Positions 9,511-16,963 of a stretch of DNA of 64,000 bases are shown in pieces. The notes below the pieces were generated by a model. That model did no database searches. It was not told the DNA's origin and saw only the letters and a list, made by a program, of their open reading frames with translations. Source of the DNA: a virus. How positions within the stretch are numbered: the first letter of the stretch is position 1; each line of letters starts with the position of its first letter. The stretch is taken from positions 1 through 64,000 of IMG/VR virus record IMGVR_UViG_3300029915_001170. One strand, 5' to 3'. A program made the position numbers and the translations under genes.

Positions 9511-9959
9511 ATTGTCTTAATTTCCTTTTCCGGAATAGTGAAAATCCTTCCGAAATCTAAATCGTTCTTTTTCTTACCGTTGCAAGTTGAGCACATTGTC
9601 TGTAAATTACCCAGAGCAGATGGCCCTCCCAATGATGCTGGAAAAATGTGATCCATAGTAAACAAAATTCCGTTCGCAGAATACACATTGAAATGGTATC
9701 CATTCGGAAGATTTGTTTTGTTGGTTTCTAGACTAGCATCCGTCGCAACGAGCCCACATTCACAACAAACGGGACTTCTTTTAATACATTGCAATCTGAT
9801 GGAACGTAATTTTCCACCATAATTTATGCCGTCGATATCGAAAATTTTACACCAATTTTTATGGGTTTGACCCTCGGTCGAATCCTTATCCATTAATGCA
9901 AATAATTCTTTCACAGGCATCTGAAGTGCAATCGAGGTAGTAACAAATTTTTTCCTCAC
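9219..9959 (-). CDS. HNH endonuclease with C-terminal extension overlapping the kinase gene
   Basis: 246 aa. Zinc-ribbon and HNH signatures are visible: C65-x2-C68, the DHIFPASLGG core at 103-112, Asn118 and C123-x2-C126. Everything after about residue 150 is read from DNA that also encodes the start of the polynucleotide kinase in another frame, so that tail may be dispensable read-through. Free-standing HNH enzymes in phages are often homing endonucleases or DNA-processing factors. The start overlaps the stop of the gene upstream by 4 nt. Confidence 0.8.
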   Translation of the reverse strand: MRKKFVTTSIALQMPVKELFALMDKDSTEGQTHKNWCKIFDIDGINYGGKLRSIRLQCIKRSPVCCECGLVATDASLETNKTNLPNGYHFNVYSANGILFTMDHIFPASLGGPSALGNLQTMCSTCNGKKKNDLDFGRIFTIPEKEIKTICSNINRQPQTIPTLLGLLLSPSFKENREAVRALGRVSISTNTEKEKLCGLIEMIFDQCYIHPIPRWKKMLLPLKSFKFDIFYLMAIRFCWTIPIFL

Positions 9960-10684
9960 AGCGTACCTTTCTGAACGACAGACAAAAGCCTGCTTATCTT
10001 ACCGTCTAACTGGCTATTTCCAAACCAACAAATATCATACTCCCCGCCGATTACCCAGTTGTGCGGATTTGCCCAAAATTTTACAAGTGAATATTGGCTG
10101 TTATCAGCCGTAACCGTTGCTGTAATATCACTTTCCTTAATAAAAGAACAAGAACAACCCACAACCGGCTGCATTATAGCAATTTTGATTCGGAGCTTAT
10201 TTGTAAGCTGATCAGGAAATAAAACGCTTAACGGCACACTTTTTTCGAGTAACTCATCGTAAGCTCGTTCATTAGATTCCTGCTCCATACGAGCATAATA
10301 CATATTCGGCAAAGACGCGATTAAGGCTAATGTTTTATCTCCCAATGGAATCTCAGTGAGTGTAGCGGCCGTGATCGCAGCTCGAATAAACTTACCGGCA
10401 TTATCTGAAAACACCAGATGAATTAACGAGCAAAAATAATCACGAATAATTTTTCCTTGTTCAAAATCATCCTCGGACACATCCGTCATGCCAGATTTTA
10501 TAAAAATCCGCATTAATGCGATATTTGTTAATTTATTGCTATTATCTGGATCGAGTTTACCCCAGTTATAAGGATCATACATGGTAAGACTAAGATGCCG
10601 TTTGACATATGCCCCGTTAATTCTCTGGGCAGCAACCGCCGCTGCCCAGATAATATTGCACGAAATTAGGGTAGTATCACTCAT
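9956..10684 (-). CDS. Hypothetical protein
   Basis: 242 aa, mostly helical N-terminal two thirds and a strand-rich, Trp-containing C-terminal third (FWANPHNW, CWFGNSQ). A CSCSF cluster occurs near residue 180. No family recognised. It lies in the same operon as the HNH and kinase genes, with a 4-nt overlap to the HNH gene and a 20-bp gap to the small gene upstream. Confidence 0.7.
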   Translation of the reverse strand: MSDTTLISCNIIWAAAVAAQRINGAYVKRHLSLTMYDPYNWGKLDPDNSNKLTNIALMRIFIKSGMTDVSEDDFEQGKIIRDYFCSLIHLVFSDNAGKFIRAAITAATLTEIPLGDKTLALIASLPNMYYARMEQESNERAYDELLEKSVPLSVLFPDQLTNKLRIKIAIMQPVVGCSCSFIKESDITATVTADNSQYSLVKFWANPHNWVIGGEYDICWFGNSQLDGKISRLLSVVQKGTL

Positions 10685-10704
10685 TGCACGCTCCCAGAAA
10701 ATAA

Positions 10705-10884
10705 TTAATCGAACAAAATTGCGCGGTCTGAATCCGGATCTCGGTAATTAATAGTACCGTCTGGCCGCATTAGAATATGCGCGCCGGTTCCATACAATGC
10801 GTGGGCTTCACCCACAGTAATTTCGGTTTGCTTTGCCTTTTCAAACTCGCTCTTTGCAACAACTACCAAATTCGACTTCTTCAT
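10705..10884 (-). CDS. Small hypothetical protein (59 aa)
   Basis: Reads MKKSNLVVVA and continues to end IPF-free in RAILFD. The start is supported by AAAGGGA nine bases upstream and by a promoter 22 bp beyond. The leader sequence (TGTAATTGAAAGG..AAATC before ATG) is nearly the same as that of the gene starting at 11392, which indicates a duplicated translation signal. No domain recognised. Confidence 0.6.
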   Translation of the reverse strand: MKKSNLVVVAKSEFEKAKQTEITVGEAHALYGTGAHILMRPDGTINYRDPDSDRAILFD

Positions 10885-10905
10885 AATGATTTCCCTTTCA
10901 ATTAC

Positions 10906-10934
10906 AGTGTATCAGGTTAACTAGTGGTTGTCAA
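10906..10934 (-). promoter_or_regulatory. Sigma70-type promoter
   Basis: On the minus strand: TTGACA (10929-10934), 17-bp spacer, TACACT (10906-10911). It directs transcription into the 59-aa gene and the HNH/kinase/ligase genes below. Confidence 0.75.
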
Positions 10935-11090
10935 TCAAAAGTTGGTTTGAACAAAAATTACCATCGCCAGCATAAAGCAGATAGTTCTATGGCTTATCTG
11001 ATCCGGCACTAAAATGAGAGAGGCGCACAATACAAAGGTACATACGAGTGTTAGCAATTTAATACTCAGTTTACCGGCCGAGCGCGACAT
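10935..11090 (-). CDS. Small membrane protein (51 aa)
   Basis: Two hydrophobic segments (about residues 9-27 and 35-49) separated by a short polar turn predict a helical-hairpin inner-membrane protein. The stop codon directly abuts the -35 box of the next promoter. No clear Shine-Dalgarno sequence is seen, so expression may depend on coupling with the gene ending at 11099. Confidence 0.5.
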   Translation of the reverse strand: MSRSAGKLSIKLLTLVCTFVLCASLILVPDQISHRTICFMLAMVIFVQTNF

Positions 11091-11098
11091 AACAGGTT

Positions 11099-11392
11099 TC
11101 AAATTGTCGATCTTTTTGGCGTAACGAAAACTTCATTTACGTAAGGATAGCGATTAACCGCCATAACGTGCATTTGCAGAACAGCCTTCATCATGGCAGA
11201 AAGTTTTTCGCCGACAATATTAGTTGCGGCATCCCAATCCGATTCCTGGCGCAGCGGACCCGGGTGAAAATTCCAGGTGTTATTGTCACCTAGATACATA
11301 CCAGCACCGGTGGTAAAAATAATGAAATCTCCCGGGGTGAACATCGTGGCAAAACTACCGGATCCGTTATTTACATATTCTTGCAGTGTCAT
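11099..11392 (-). CDS. Hypothetical protein (97 aa)
   Basis: The start at 11392 is chosen over a longer form because it has AAAGGAAATCG just upstream, and the longer form would run through the neighbouring gene. The product (MTLQEYVNN...) has a central FTPGDFIIFTTG strand motif and a C-terminal helix; no family recognised. It follows the 100-aa gene by 14 bp and is probably cotranscribed. Confidence 0.65.
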   Translation of the reverse strand: MTLQEYVNNGSGSFATMFTPGDFIIFTTGAGMYLGDNNTWNFHPGPLRQESDWDAATNIVGEKLSAMMKAVLQMHVMAVNRYPYVNEVFVTPKRSTI

Positions 11393-11406
11393 CGATTTCC
11401 TTTCAA

Positions 11407-11709
11407 TTACAGCCTTGTGTAGAGCCCAGTTTCTTCTGTAAAAATACCTTGCAGTTGGCCGGCGTAGACCGGAGAAATATCCCGAACAATTTGTTGCTTG
11501 AAACCATTTTTCGTATGACGGCAATTATACATCACCATCCGATAAGTATCCGAGTGAGTGAGTTCAATTTCAACATGCGTGATTTTGTTGCAAGCCTTAG
11601 TAATTTTGAAAGTCAGGGAATTTCCACGCGAGATAAAATTTCTCGCACCGGTCATTCCCACAAATCGATTACCACCGAGTTGTTCAAAAATCGTAGTTGC
11701 AATGCTCAT
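11407..11709 (-). CDS. Conserved phage/plasmid hypothetical protein
   Basis: 100 aa. It matches a family I recognise from many phages and plasmids by its ILEQLGG-like start (here IFEQLGGNRF), MTGARNF and the C-terminal LQGIFTEETGLYT. Function of that family is unknown. It is the first gene after a strong promoter at 11730-11758. Confidence 0.8.
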   Translation of the reverse strand: MSIATTIFEQLGGNRFVGMTGARNFISRGNSLTFKITKACNKITHVEIELTHSDTYRMVMYNCRHTKNGFKQQIVRDISPVYAGQLQGIFTEETGLYTRL

Positions 11710-11729
11710 TCGTTTCCCTCACTGAAATA

Positions 11730-11758
11730 ATTATAGCAAATTCTGAATCCGATTGCAA
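11730..11758 (-). promoter_or_regulatory. Sigma70-type promoter
   Basis: Minus strand: TTGCAA (11753-11758), 17-bp spacer, TATAAT (11730-11735), 21 bp before the ATG at 11709. Confidence 0.75.
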
Positions 11759-11761
11759 TAT

Positions 11762-11938
11762 CTAGATCCTGTATTTGCTAAATTTTTCATTTAACAGATC
11801 TTCCGCGTCCCATTTAGTCGAAGACATAAATGGCGCATTTTGCGCGATTTCTAGCAGTTTGTCAAACTCACCCACGAGAAACTCGGGAATCGAATACATA
11901 TGAAAATCGTCGTCTTTGCGTTTGCAGGTAGCAGCCAT
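11762..11938 (-). CDS. Small hypothetical protein (58 aa)
   Basis: Starts MAATCKRKDDD with AAGGAG upstream and ends FSKYRI. It is mostly helical and acidic. A longer ORF in another frame over this stretch lacks a ribosome-binding site, so this frame is preferred. Own promoter at 11965-11993. Confidence 0.6.
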   Translation of the reverse strand: MAATCKRKDDDFHMYSIPEFLVGEFDKLLEIAQNAPFMSSTKWDAEDLLNEKFSKYRI

Positions 11939-11964
11939 GTTTTACTCTCCTTACCAACAAATAT

Positions 11965-11993
11965 AGTATAACAAATCTCGGTATCGAATGCAA
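11965..11993 (-). promoter_or_regulatory. Sigma70-type promoter with shared downstream element
   Basis: Minus strand: TTGCAT (11988-11993), 17-bp spacer, TATACT (11965-11970), followed by ATATTTGT. The same ACTATATTTGT sequence follows the promoters at 17884-17912 and 23546-23574. Confidence 0.75.
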
Positions 11994-12029
11994 GAGAAGA
12001 ATGGGGAAAACCCAGAAAAAACTGATCCC

Positions 12030-12152
12030 TTGAAAACAAAGGACTTAAATCGCCCCAATATGCCCCTGCTATTTTAGCCATACCCAGCCACGTCTAGCCC
12101 CCTTAAAGGGCCATACGGCGTCATATTCGTGAAATCGGGCCTTTGTTTTCAA
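12030..12152. repeat. 13-bp inverted repeat bounding a 97-bp non-coding segment
   Basis: TTGAAAACAAAGG at 12030-12042 is the exact reverse complement of 12140-12152. The same 13-mer occurs again at 59816-59828 in the early region. The segment between (11939-12236 as a whole) has no supported gene, is richer in GC than its surroundings and contains a GCCC..TTAAAGGGC hairpin. Confidence 0.55.
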
Positions 12153-12187
12153 CAACCTACAAAGCTACTTTTGGGGCCTGAAAAACG

Positions 12188-12217
12188 AAAAGCCGAGCTG
12201 AAATCAGCTCGGCTTTT
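12188..12217 (-). terminator. Intrinsic terminator
   Basis: Perfect 13-bp stem (12188-12200 with 12205-12217), 4-nt loop, followed on the minus strand by CGTTTTT. It ends the HTH gene transcript 20 bp after its stop. Confidence 0.8.
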
Positions 12218-12236
12218 GTAGTTGAGTAGAGGTAGT

Positions 12237-12470
12237 TTACGCGAAAAGTCGTGCCTTGGAACCCCATACGTCCCGTGAACTAATCCAATATTTGGTCCGA
12301 CCATCCGTGGTCTTATCTGTATTGACTTGCAGACCAAGCTGGCGAAGCTCTGAAATACGCGCACGTAAATTTAAAATGCCAAAATAAGAACGCGCCTGAC
12401 GAGAGGTGAGAGAGCGACTGGTTCCGCGCAAGAAATCGTGAAGGAAAGAATTTTGAGAATTTTGAGACAT
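12237..12470 (-). CDS. Small winged-helix/HTH DNA-binding protein
   Basis: 77 aa. Residues about 20-65 (LTSRQARSYFGI, ARISELRQLG, KYWIS) fit the HTH_55-type helix-turn-helix family found in phage and prophage proteins: a first helix, a recognition helix after the SELR turn, and a beta-wing. It has AGGAGA before the ATG and its own terminator below, which marks it as a separately expressed regulator. Confidence 0.75.
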   Translation of the reverse strand: MSQNSQNSFLHDFLRGTSRSLTSRQARSYFGILNLRARISELRQLGLQVNTDKTTDGRTKYWISSRDVWGSKARLFA

Positions 12471-12509
12471 ATGTTTCTCCTATTTCCGATAAATATATCG
12501 GGGGTTAAT

Positions 12510-12641
12510 ATGATTGAAATTTTGGTTATTTTGGTTTCTCTTGCAATAATTGGAATTTTGCTAATTCCTGAAAAAATTAATTTACTCTGCAGAATAAAAA
12601 AATTTTATTATTCGGCCCTAACTTCCACCCGCAAGGGATAA
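12510..12641 (+). CDS. Possible small single-pass membrane protein
   Basis: 43 aa starting MIEILVILVS with one strongly hydrophobic segment (residues 2-22) and a basic tail. It is on the opposite strand to all neighbours and its 3' end overlaps the ClpS-like gene by 34 bp. Only GGGG precedes the start. It may be chance in AT-rich DNA. Confidence 0.25.
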   Translation: MIEILVILVSLAIIGILLIPEKINLLCRIKKFYYSALTSTRKG

Positions 12642-12919
12642 TTCTGAAGTTGAGCATCTCGTAAAACCAACTCGGTAAGATGTGTTGCAATTTCTTTGGT
12701 GAGATTTTCGGCGGCTACACCGGAGCCCGTTGTACTAATTTCCTCAGTTAATACCGCAGCCGATTCGATATCAAAATTAAAAATTCTAATTAAAGTTTCG
12801 GCAACAAACACCGCACTAGTTTTTTCATCGTTTAGATAAACAACCGAATATAATGTTGGTGGAATAACCTTGGTATTAATTTTTGTTCGAGTTACAACAT
12901 TAGCAGAAGATTCTGGCAT
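12608..12919 (-). CDS. clpS: ClpS-like N-degron adaptor
   Basis: 103 aa. PPTLYSVVYLNDE at residues 20-32 followed by a helix (FVAETLIRIF), the GSGVAAENLTKEIA segment and a terminal strand PLRVEVRAE match the ClpS fold along its whole length. In my alignment to E. coli ClpS the Asn/Asp pair of the N-degron pocket is kept (30-31), but the gatekeeper Met is Ala36 and the alpha-amino-binding His66 is Ser62. ClpS normally delivers N-end-rule substrates to ClpA or ClpC, neither of which is encoded here. It is two genes below a phage ClpX. Confidence 0.8.
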   Translation of the reverse strand: MPESSANVVTRTKINTKVIPPTLYSVVYLNDEKTSAVFVAETLIRIFNFDIESAAVLTEEISTTGSGVAAENLTKEIATHLTELVLRDAQLQNYPLRVEVRAE

Positions 12920-12969
12920 TATTTTTCCTTTTGAGTTAATTAGTGGGTGTTGATTGCTGCAGAATGGTT

Positions 12970-13113
12970 CTAAAGATATTCAGGTAATTTGTATGCAAGC
13001 TGAATCATTAGTTTGCCGGCATGAAATTCCGCTGATAGTACAGAAATGTAATCACATAATCCAAATGCTGGGCCAAATACGAACCAGGCATCGGGTACAT
13101 AAATATTACTCAT
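12970..13113 (-). CDS. Small hypothetical protein (47 aa)
   Basis: Starts MSNIYVPDAWF with AAAGGAGAAG upstream. Mixed hydrophobic and aromatic composition, no known domain. It is the first gene after the promoter at the end of clpX and lies just above the clpS-like gene. Confidence 0.55.
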   Translation of the reverse strand: MSNIYVPDAWFVFGPAFGLCDYISVLSAEFHAGKLMIQLAYKLPEYL

Positions 13114-13179
13114 TCTGCTTCTCCTTTTCAAGCGAGTGTTTTAATTTGACCTCGTAAGCATCAATGTAAGTATATTATT

Positions 13180-13208
13180 ATATTAATTTGTTTTTATATA
13201 TTTGTCAA
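13180..13208 (-). promoter_or_regulatory. Sigma70-type promoter overlapping the clpX stop codon
   Basis: Minus strand: TTGACA (13203-13208) includes the TGA stop of clpX, then a 17-bp AT-rich spacer and TAATAT (13180-13185); an alternative TATAAT lies 3 bp further. It would give clpS a promoter separate from clpX. Confidence 0.7.
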
Positions 13209-14461
13209 GACTTTTTTAATTTATTTTCGTATAATTCAATTTTTGGTGCGGTGTTATTAACAATACAGTTTTCATCAAAAATCATTTTATTAATATTACG
13301 AGTTTTATATTCCGGAATCAAATACATATGTTCTTGAATCACAGATTCGCATAAAGTACGAAGGCCTCGCGCTCCTGTCTTTTCTTTTTTTGCTAGTTCA
13401 GCAATTTTATGAATGAACCCGGGAGTAAAATCTAATTCGATGCCGTCAATATTAAAATAAAATTTAAATTCATTGAGAATGTTATTATCTAATACTGATA
13501 AAATTTTAACTAACTCGTCAATCGATAATTCCGTTGTTCTTGTTTTAAGAGGAAAGCGGCCAATAAATTCGGGTATAATACCAAAATTAATAAAGTCTTC
13601 GGTTGTATATTTAGAACCTAAATCTGTTGACGGAGTGACCGTATCTAAAAATCCCAACCCCTGTTTTGTTTTCATCCGTGACTTAACAATTTCATTCATT
13701 CCAAAAAATGCGCCGCCACAAATAAATAAAATGTTTTTTGTATTGACTTCAATCATTTGCGGCAATGTAGGCCGCTTTGAAGTTCCATTAAGAGGAATTC
13801 TAATAATTGATCCCTCCACCAGTTTTAATAGCGCCGATTGCACACCGGATACTCGATTATCGCTTGTTGACGTCCTATTTTTCCCTGTTGCAATTTTATC
13901 AATTTCATCTATAAATACAATTCCGCATTCGGCCTTATCGATATCTCCATCGGCTTCGATTACTAATCTAGAAATAATAGTATCTACATTTTCGCCAATA
14001 TACCCAGCTTCGGTTAAGGTAGTTGCATCTACTGTAATAAACGGAACATTAAGAAAATGAGCAATAGATCCAATGAGTAGACTTTTCCCGCTGCCGCTGG
14101 GACCGGTAATAATAAGATTGCTCTTGTTAATAATCGCGGATGAATTTTCACTATATAGCATTCGCTTATAATGATTTGCCACGCTTACACTAAGCGCAAT
14201 TTTAGCCGGTTCTTGCCCAACTACAAATTTATCTAAATATTGCCGAATTAAAATAGGATTTAGAAGCTCGTTTTCGATTACTGCCGCCGGTTCGACATCT
14301 GGGTTAATGGTATGAATCAAACTACTACATCGCTGAATGCAAGAATCGCATATAAAAAAATCACCGGTGCCGACCAACTTAACGCTTTCGGCTCTACTTT
14401 TACCACAAAATATGCAATTTGATTGTTCGTCGGATTTACAACTAGAAGTTTTTTTAGTCAT
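13205..14461 (-). CDS. clpX: ClpX AAA+ unfoldase
   Basis: 418 aa, almost full bacterial length (E. coli 424). N-terminal zinc-binding domain C16-x2-C19...C38-x2-C41; Walker A GPSGSGKS at 120-127; pore loop GYIG at 153-156; Walker B IVFIDEIDK at 181-189; LGF tripeptide at 269-271 in the position of the ClpP-docking IGF loop; sensor-2 GARGLR near the C-terminal domain. All parts needed to unfold substrates and dock on ClpP are present. No ClpP was seen in the window, so it probably partners host ClpP and competes with host ClpX. The gene start abuts the stop of a small membrane protein gene. Confidence 0.95.
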   Translation of the reverse strand: MTKKTSSCKSDEQSNCIFCGKSRAESVKLVGTGDFFICDSCIQRCSSLIHTINPDVEPAAVIENELLNPILIRQYLDKFVVGQEPAKIALSVSVANHYKRMLYSENSSAIINKSNLIITGPSGSGKSLLIGSIAHFLNVPFITVDATTLTEAGYIGENVDTIISRLVIEADGDIDKAECGIVFIDEIDKIATGKNRTSTSDNRVSGVQSALLKLVEGSIIRIPLNGTSKRPTLPQMIEVNTKNILFICGGAFFGMNEIVKSRMKTKQGLGFLDTVTPSTDLGSKYTTEDFINFGIIPEFIGRFPLKTRTTELSIDELVKILSVLDNNILNEFKFYFNIDGIELDFTPGFIHKIAELAKKEKTGARGLRTLCESVIQEHMYLIPEYKTRNINKMIFDENCIVNNTAPKIELYENKLKKS

Positions 14462-14464
14462 GAT

Positions 14465-14644
14465 TTAGAATTGATTAAATAGTTTCCTAAAAGATAAGAT
14501 GTTGTTTTTATTAGCGAAATATAGCCAGGTTATGGCCGCCCCGCTAAGAAGAAAGATTAGCAAAATATAATGGTTCGAAGATTCACACAAGAAAGATACT
14601 AGGAGAAAAAGTGAAATAGGTAGGTGTCTAAAAATTGTTATCAT
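14465..14644 (-). CDS. Small membrane protein (59 aa)
   Basis: Two hydrophobic segments (about residues 8-20 and 25-43) with a basic C-terminus. The stop lies 3 bp before the clpX start, suggesting coupling. No clear ribosome-binding site, no family recognised. It fills what would otherwise be an empty gap between two genes. Confidence 0.45.
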   Translation of the reverse strand: MITIFRHLPISLFLLVSFLCESSNHYILLIFLLSGAAITWLYFANKNNILSFRKLFNQF

Positions 14645-14695
14645 TGGTTAACGGTCTCGCATTTAAACTCAGTCTACTTACACTGTTATTTATGC

Positions 14696-15127
14696 CTACT
14701 CTTTAAAATGGCTATTCCATGAATATCTACATACTTTCCTAAAAATCGATAATGATATGAATTTACTTTGGTTAACAGCTATAATACCTATGCACTTTGC
14801 TTTAGGTGAAAATTTTTTAACGGCCTTAACAATTTCACATACGGTATTGCCGGAATCAATAAAATCATCTACAATAATATATCTTTTTGAATTGGAAAAT
14901 CCTTCAACGAGAGAGCCGCTGTGATTTTTATCGCCCTCTTTTCGAACCATAATAAGATTTTTCTTCATTCTAACGGCCAAGGTCGGTGCGCATAAGGCGC
15001 CACTCATACCGCGAAAGGCAATCGAATCAAAAATAAGAGGTAGCACTATTTTCTTTGATGATACCAATTTTGTGTTAAGACTTTTTGGGTCCAAATAGGA
15101 ATAAAGATATTGTGATTTAATCGACAT
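14696..15127 (-). CDS. Type I phosphoribosyltransferase-like protein
   Basis: 143 aa. The PRPP-binding loop is clear: YIIVDDFIDSGNTV (residues 83-96), preceded by a flexible MVRKEGDKNH hood and an RGMSGAL segment. Length and layout suit orotate- or adenine-type salvage enzymes, or a PRTase acting on a non-standard base. The substrate cannot be told from sequence. It follows the PP2C gene by 19 bp. Confidence 0.8.
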   Translation of the reverse strand: MSIKSQYLYSYLDPKSLNTKLVSSKKIVLPLIFDSIAFRGMSGALCAPTLAVRMKKNLIMVRKEGDKNHSGSLVEGFSNSKRYIIVDDFIDSGNTVCEIVKAVKKFSPKAKCIGIIAVNQSKFISLSIFRKVCRYSWNSHFKE

Positions 15128-15146
15128 TTCTAATCCGTCCTAGGTC

Positions 15147-15899
15147 TTAGAGCCTGATTAAAATTGCAGTTGCATTGTCGTGGGAGCCAGCGCTAATCGC
15201 AGACTGAATTACATCATCGGCGGTTACCGAGTTTACATCAATAAGAGTAGCTAGATTATTAACTAATTGGTCGGTATTTTTATGACCCGGATCTAAGATG
15301 CCATCGGTGCCGCATAAAACCCAACTATTTTTAGCCAATGAAATTCTAAAAACTTCTGGTTCACGATTAAGAACAACATCCAAATCACGATCACCCAATG
15401 CTCTGCTCATCTGAAGTCCACCGCCATCTAGATTCCGAGCATCGAATAAATAGCCGTCAACAATTATACCGTCTTCACTGGCAGTAGCAGCGGCCGCTTC
15501 CGCAGCATTAGACCGTACGTTATGTTCTGGTGCGACCCAGATTTTACCATCCGCATCCTTAATAATTACAGGGCTATCGCCAATTACAGCGACGTTTGCA
15601 AATTTTTGTTTTTCGTTTAAGTGAACAATAGAAGCGGTAGTGCCTGTATATGAATGTCTTAGGTCGAAATTCAAAATATGAATTACTTCGGAAAGAATAT
15701 CTAATCCCGCAAAATTTGACCCAAACAAAAGTTCTCGAAAAATACGAGAACAATTTGCGGCAGCATACTCTGCCGCAATTTCTCCCCCGTGGCCGTCAAA
15801 CACTCCGAAAAATACATTTGAACTATCAAGATGATCAATAAAAAATCTATCCTCTTGATGCAATCTACGATTTTGTTTGGTATCTACTGTCATCTTCAT
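15147..15899 (-). CDS. PP2C-family Ser/Thr protein phosphatase
   Basis: 250 aa with all core motifs in order: QEDRF, VFDGHGG (33-39), GTTAS, VIGDSP, LQMSRALGD, CGTDGI and HDNATAI. Metal-binding Asp residues are therefore kept, so it should be active in Mn/Mg-dependent removal of Ser/Thr phosphates. It is soluble and lacks regulatory extensions. In a phage it could reverse host kinase signalling; the target is unknown. Confidence 0.92.
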   Translation of the reverse strand: MKMTVDTKQNRRLHQEDRFFIDHLDSSNVFFGVFDGHGGEIAAEYAAANCSRIFRELLFGSNFAGLDILSEVIHILNFDLRHSYTGTTASIVHLNEKQKFANVAVIGDSPVIIKDADGKIWVAPEHNVRSNAAEAAAATASEDGIIVDGYLFDARNLDGGGLQMSRALGDRDLDVVLNREPEVFRISLAKNSWVLCGTDGILDPGHKNTDQLVNNLATLIDVNSVTADDVIQSAISAGSHDNATAILIRL

Positions 15900-15965
15900 T
15901 GTTCTACAATCCCTTTTATATCGTTGCTTGTTATAATTTCTACTGTTAACCGAAGATGTTCTTAA

Positions 15966-15990
15966 AAATAAGGTAGGAAAATCTACCTAA
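15966..15990 (-). terminator. Candidate weak intrinsic terminator
   Basis: A 6-bp hairpin (AGGTAG with CTACCT) followed on the minus strand by TTATTTTT. It lies below the WGR gene and above the PP2C gene. Confidence 0.4.
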
Positions 15991-16033
15991 GATATCCGGC
16001 CAAGAGAACCCAACTATAATTGAGTATAGAAAT

Positions 16034-16315
16034 CTACGCCGAAAAACTGATAATCATTAATAAATCTTCGGGATTGGGAATTTCGTGATAATGCTTCTTT
16101 TCTTTCTTTTGCCTAACAAATTCATCAAAAATATCTTCGGCTTCGTATTTGGATACCGGATTTTCGGTTTTTGTACCAAATTTTAGTGTTTTCCCTCGGC
16201 GGCCGTATTCAAATTGAACAAGATATTTTCCATTTTCCACCGAAACGAGTTGAAGATAATATACCTTATCGGATGTTCCAATATTATTGTGTAGACTAAC
16301 CGCTTTTACAATCAT
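16034..16315 (-). CDS. Stand-alone WGR-domain protein
   Basis: 93 aa. Residues 15-75 follow the WGR pattern: DKVYYLQLV strand, YLVQFEYGRRGKT (with YGRRG where the family name residues WGR lie), then a K.EAEDIFDEFVRQKKEK helix. WGR domains bind nucleic-acid ends, best known in PARP enzymes. Here the domain is the whole protein. The start has AAAGG upstream and a promoter 21 bp further. Confidence 0.8.
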   Translation of the reverse strand: MIVKAVSLHNNIGTSDKVYYLQLVSVENGKYLVQFEYGRRGKTLKFGTKTENPVSKYEAEDIFDEFVRQKKEKKHYHEIPNPEDLLMIISFSA

Positions 16316-16335
16316 AATATCCTTTCACTGATATT

Positions 16336-16363
16336 ATTATACAGCAAAAATATGGGTTGTCAA
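16336..16363 (-). promoter_or_regulatory. Sigma70-type promoter
   Basis: Minus strand: TTGACA (16358-16363), 16-bp spacer, TATAAT (16336-16341), upstream of the WGR gene; its -35 box overlaps the stop of the membrane-protein gene above. Confidence 0.75.
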
Positions 16364-16503
16364 TAGCGATTCCAAAAATAAAATGCGATCCAAATTAAAT
16401 ATGGAATTACATAGGACCAAACCGACCAATGTAAATTTAAAAAATTGTTCGAAAAGATAATTATCGCACAATTAATGGTTGCAAACAATAGATACCGAAT
16501 CAC
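16360..16503 (-). CDS. Small membrane protein (47 aa), GTG start
   Basis: The GTG at 16501-16503 is chosen because AAGGA lies 5 nt upstream and overlaps the stop of the previous gene; the longer ATG form would be read through that gene. Two hydrophobic segments fill almost the whole protein. Function unknown. Confidence 0.5.
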   Translation of the reverse strand: MIRYLLFATINCAIIIFSNNFLNLHWSVWSYVIPYLIWIAFYFWNRY

Positions 16504-16511
16504 GGCATTCC

Positions 16512-16733
16512 TTATTGCAAGCCCAGCGATAAAATTGCGTCGTCGGCGAGGCCCGCTAGAACATCTCCCCAAAATTGCACTGCATCTTTAAGAAACCATT
16601 CCCACATAAAACCTAGTTGAATCCAGTCCGAATTAATCGGAAAGTCGATTACGTTAAAGGCTCGCAGCCCCAGTACTACTACGGTGATCATCGACGCGAT
16701 TAGTAGTTGAATTCGTAACATTTTTGCAGTCAT
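16512..16733 (-). CDS. Small membrane-associated protein
   Basis: 73 aa with an N-terminal membrane segment (residues 8-24) and an amphipathic, Trp-rich remainder. Overlap of its stop with the next gene's ribosome-binding site suggests coupled translation of two membrane proteins. No family recognised. Confidence 0.55.
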   Translation of the reverse strand: MTAKMLRIQLLIASMITVVVLGLRAFNVIDFPINSDWIQLGFMWEWFLKDAVQFWGDVLAGLADDAILSLGLQ

Positions 16734-16741
16734 ATTTTCCT

Positions 16742-16963
16742 TTATTCTGATAAGACTAAAAGTAGAGATTCGTCTTTGGTTAATTTTCTGATTATTTCTG
16801 TGGACATAATCATACCCTTGCCTGTTAATGAGTCAAGAGTTGCGACGTAAGAATAGCATTCATACGCTTTCCGGCCATCATACACCGTGTTTTTCAATAT
16901 TCTAGCAACTCCGGTGTATCGAGACCAGTTAAATTCAATGAAATCGCCTATGCTGTATTCCAT
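16742..16963 (-). CDS. Small SH3-like hypothetical protein
   Basis: 73 aa. The start EYSIGDFIEFNW resembles the opening of the 19899-20105 product (TFSIGDRVCINY), typical of small beta-barrel SH3/KOW-like domains. The C-terminus LLLVLSE recalls the KLSE family tail. Start overlaps the upstream stop by 1 nt. Confidence 0.65.
   Translation of the reverse strand: MEYSIGDFIEFNWSRYTGVARILKNTVYDGRKAYECYSYVATLDSLTGKGMIMSTEIIRKLTKDESLLLVLSE

Noticed and set aside
11851-12081. 76-aa minus-strand ORF
   Set aside because: Covers the promoter at 11965 and part of a 58-aa ORF in another frame that has a good AAGGAG start.
13473-14060. 195-aa plus-strand ORF inside clpX
   Set aside because: Antisense to a strongly conserved gene, with no ribosome-binding site and no recognisable domain.
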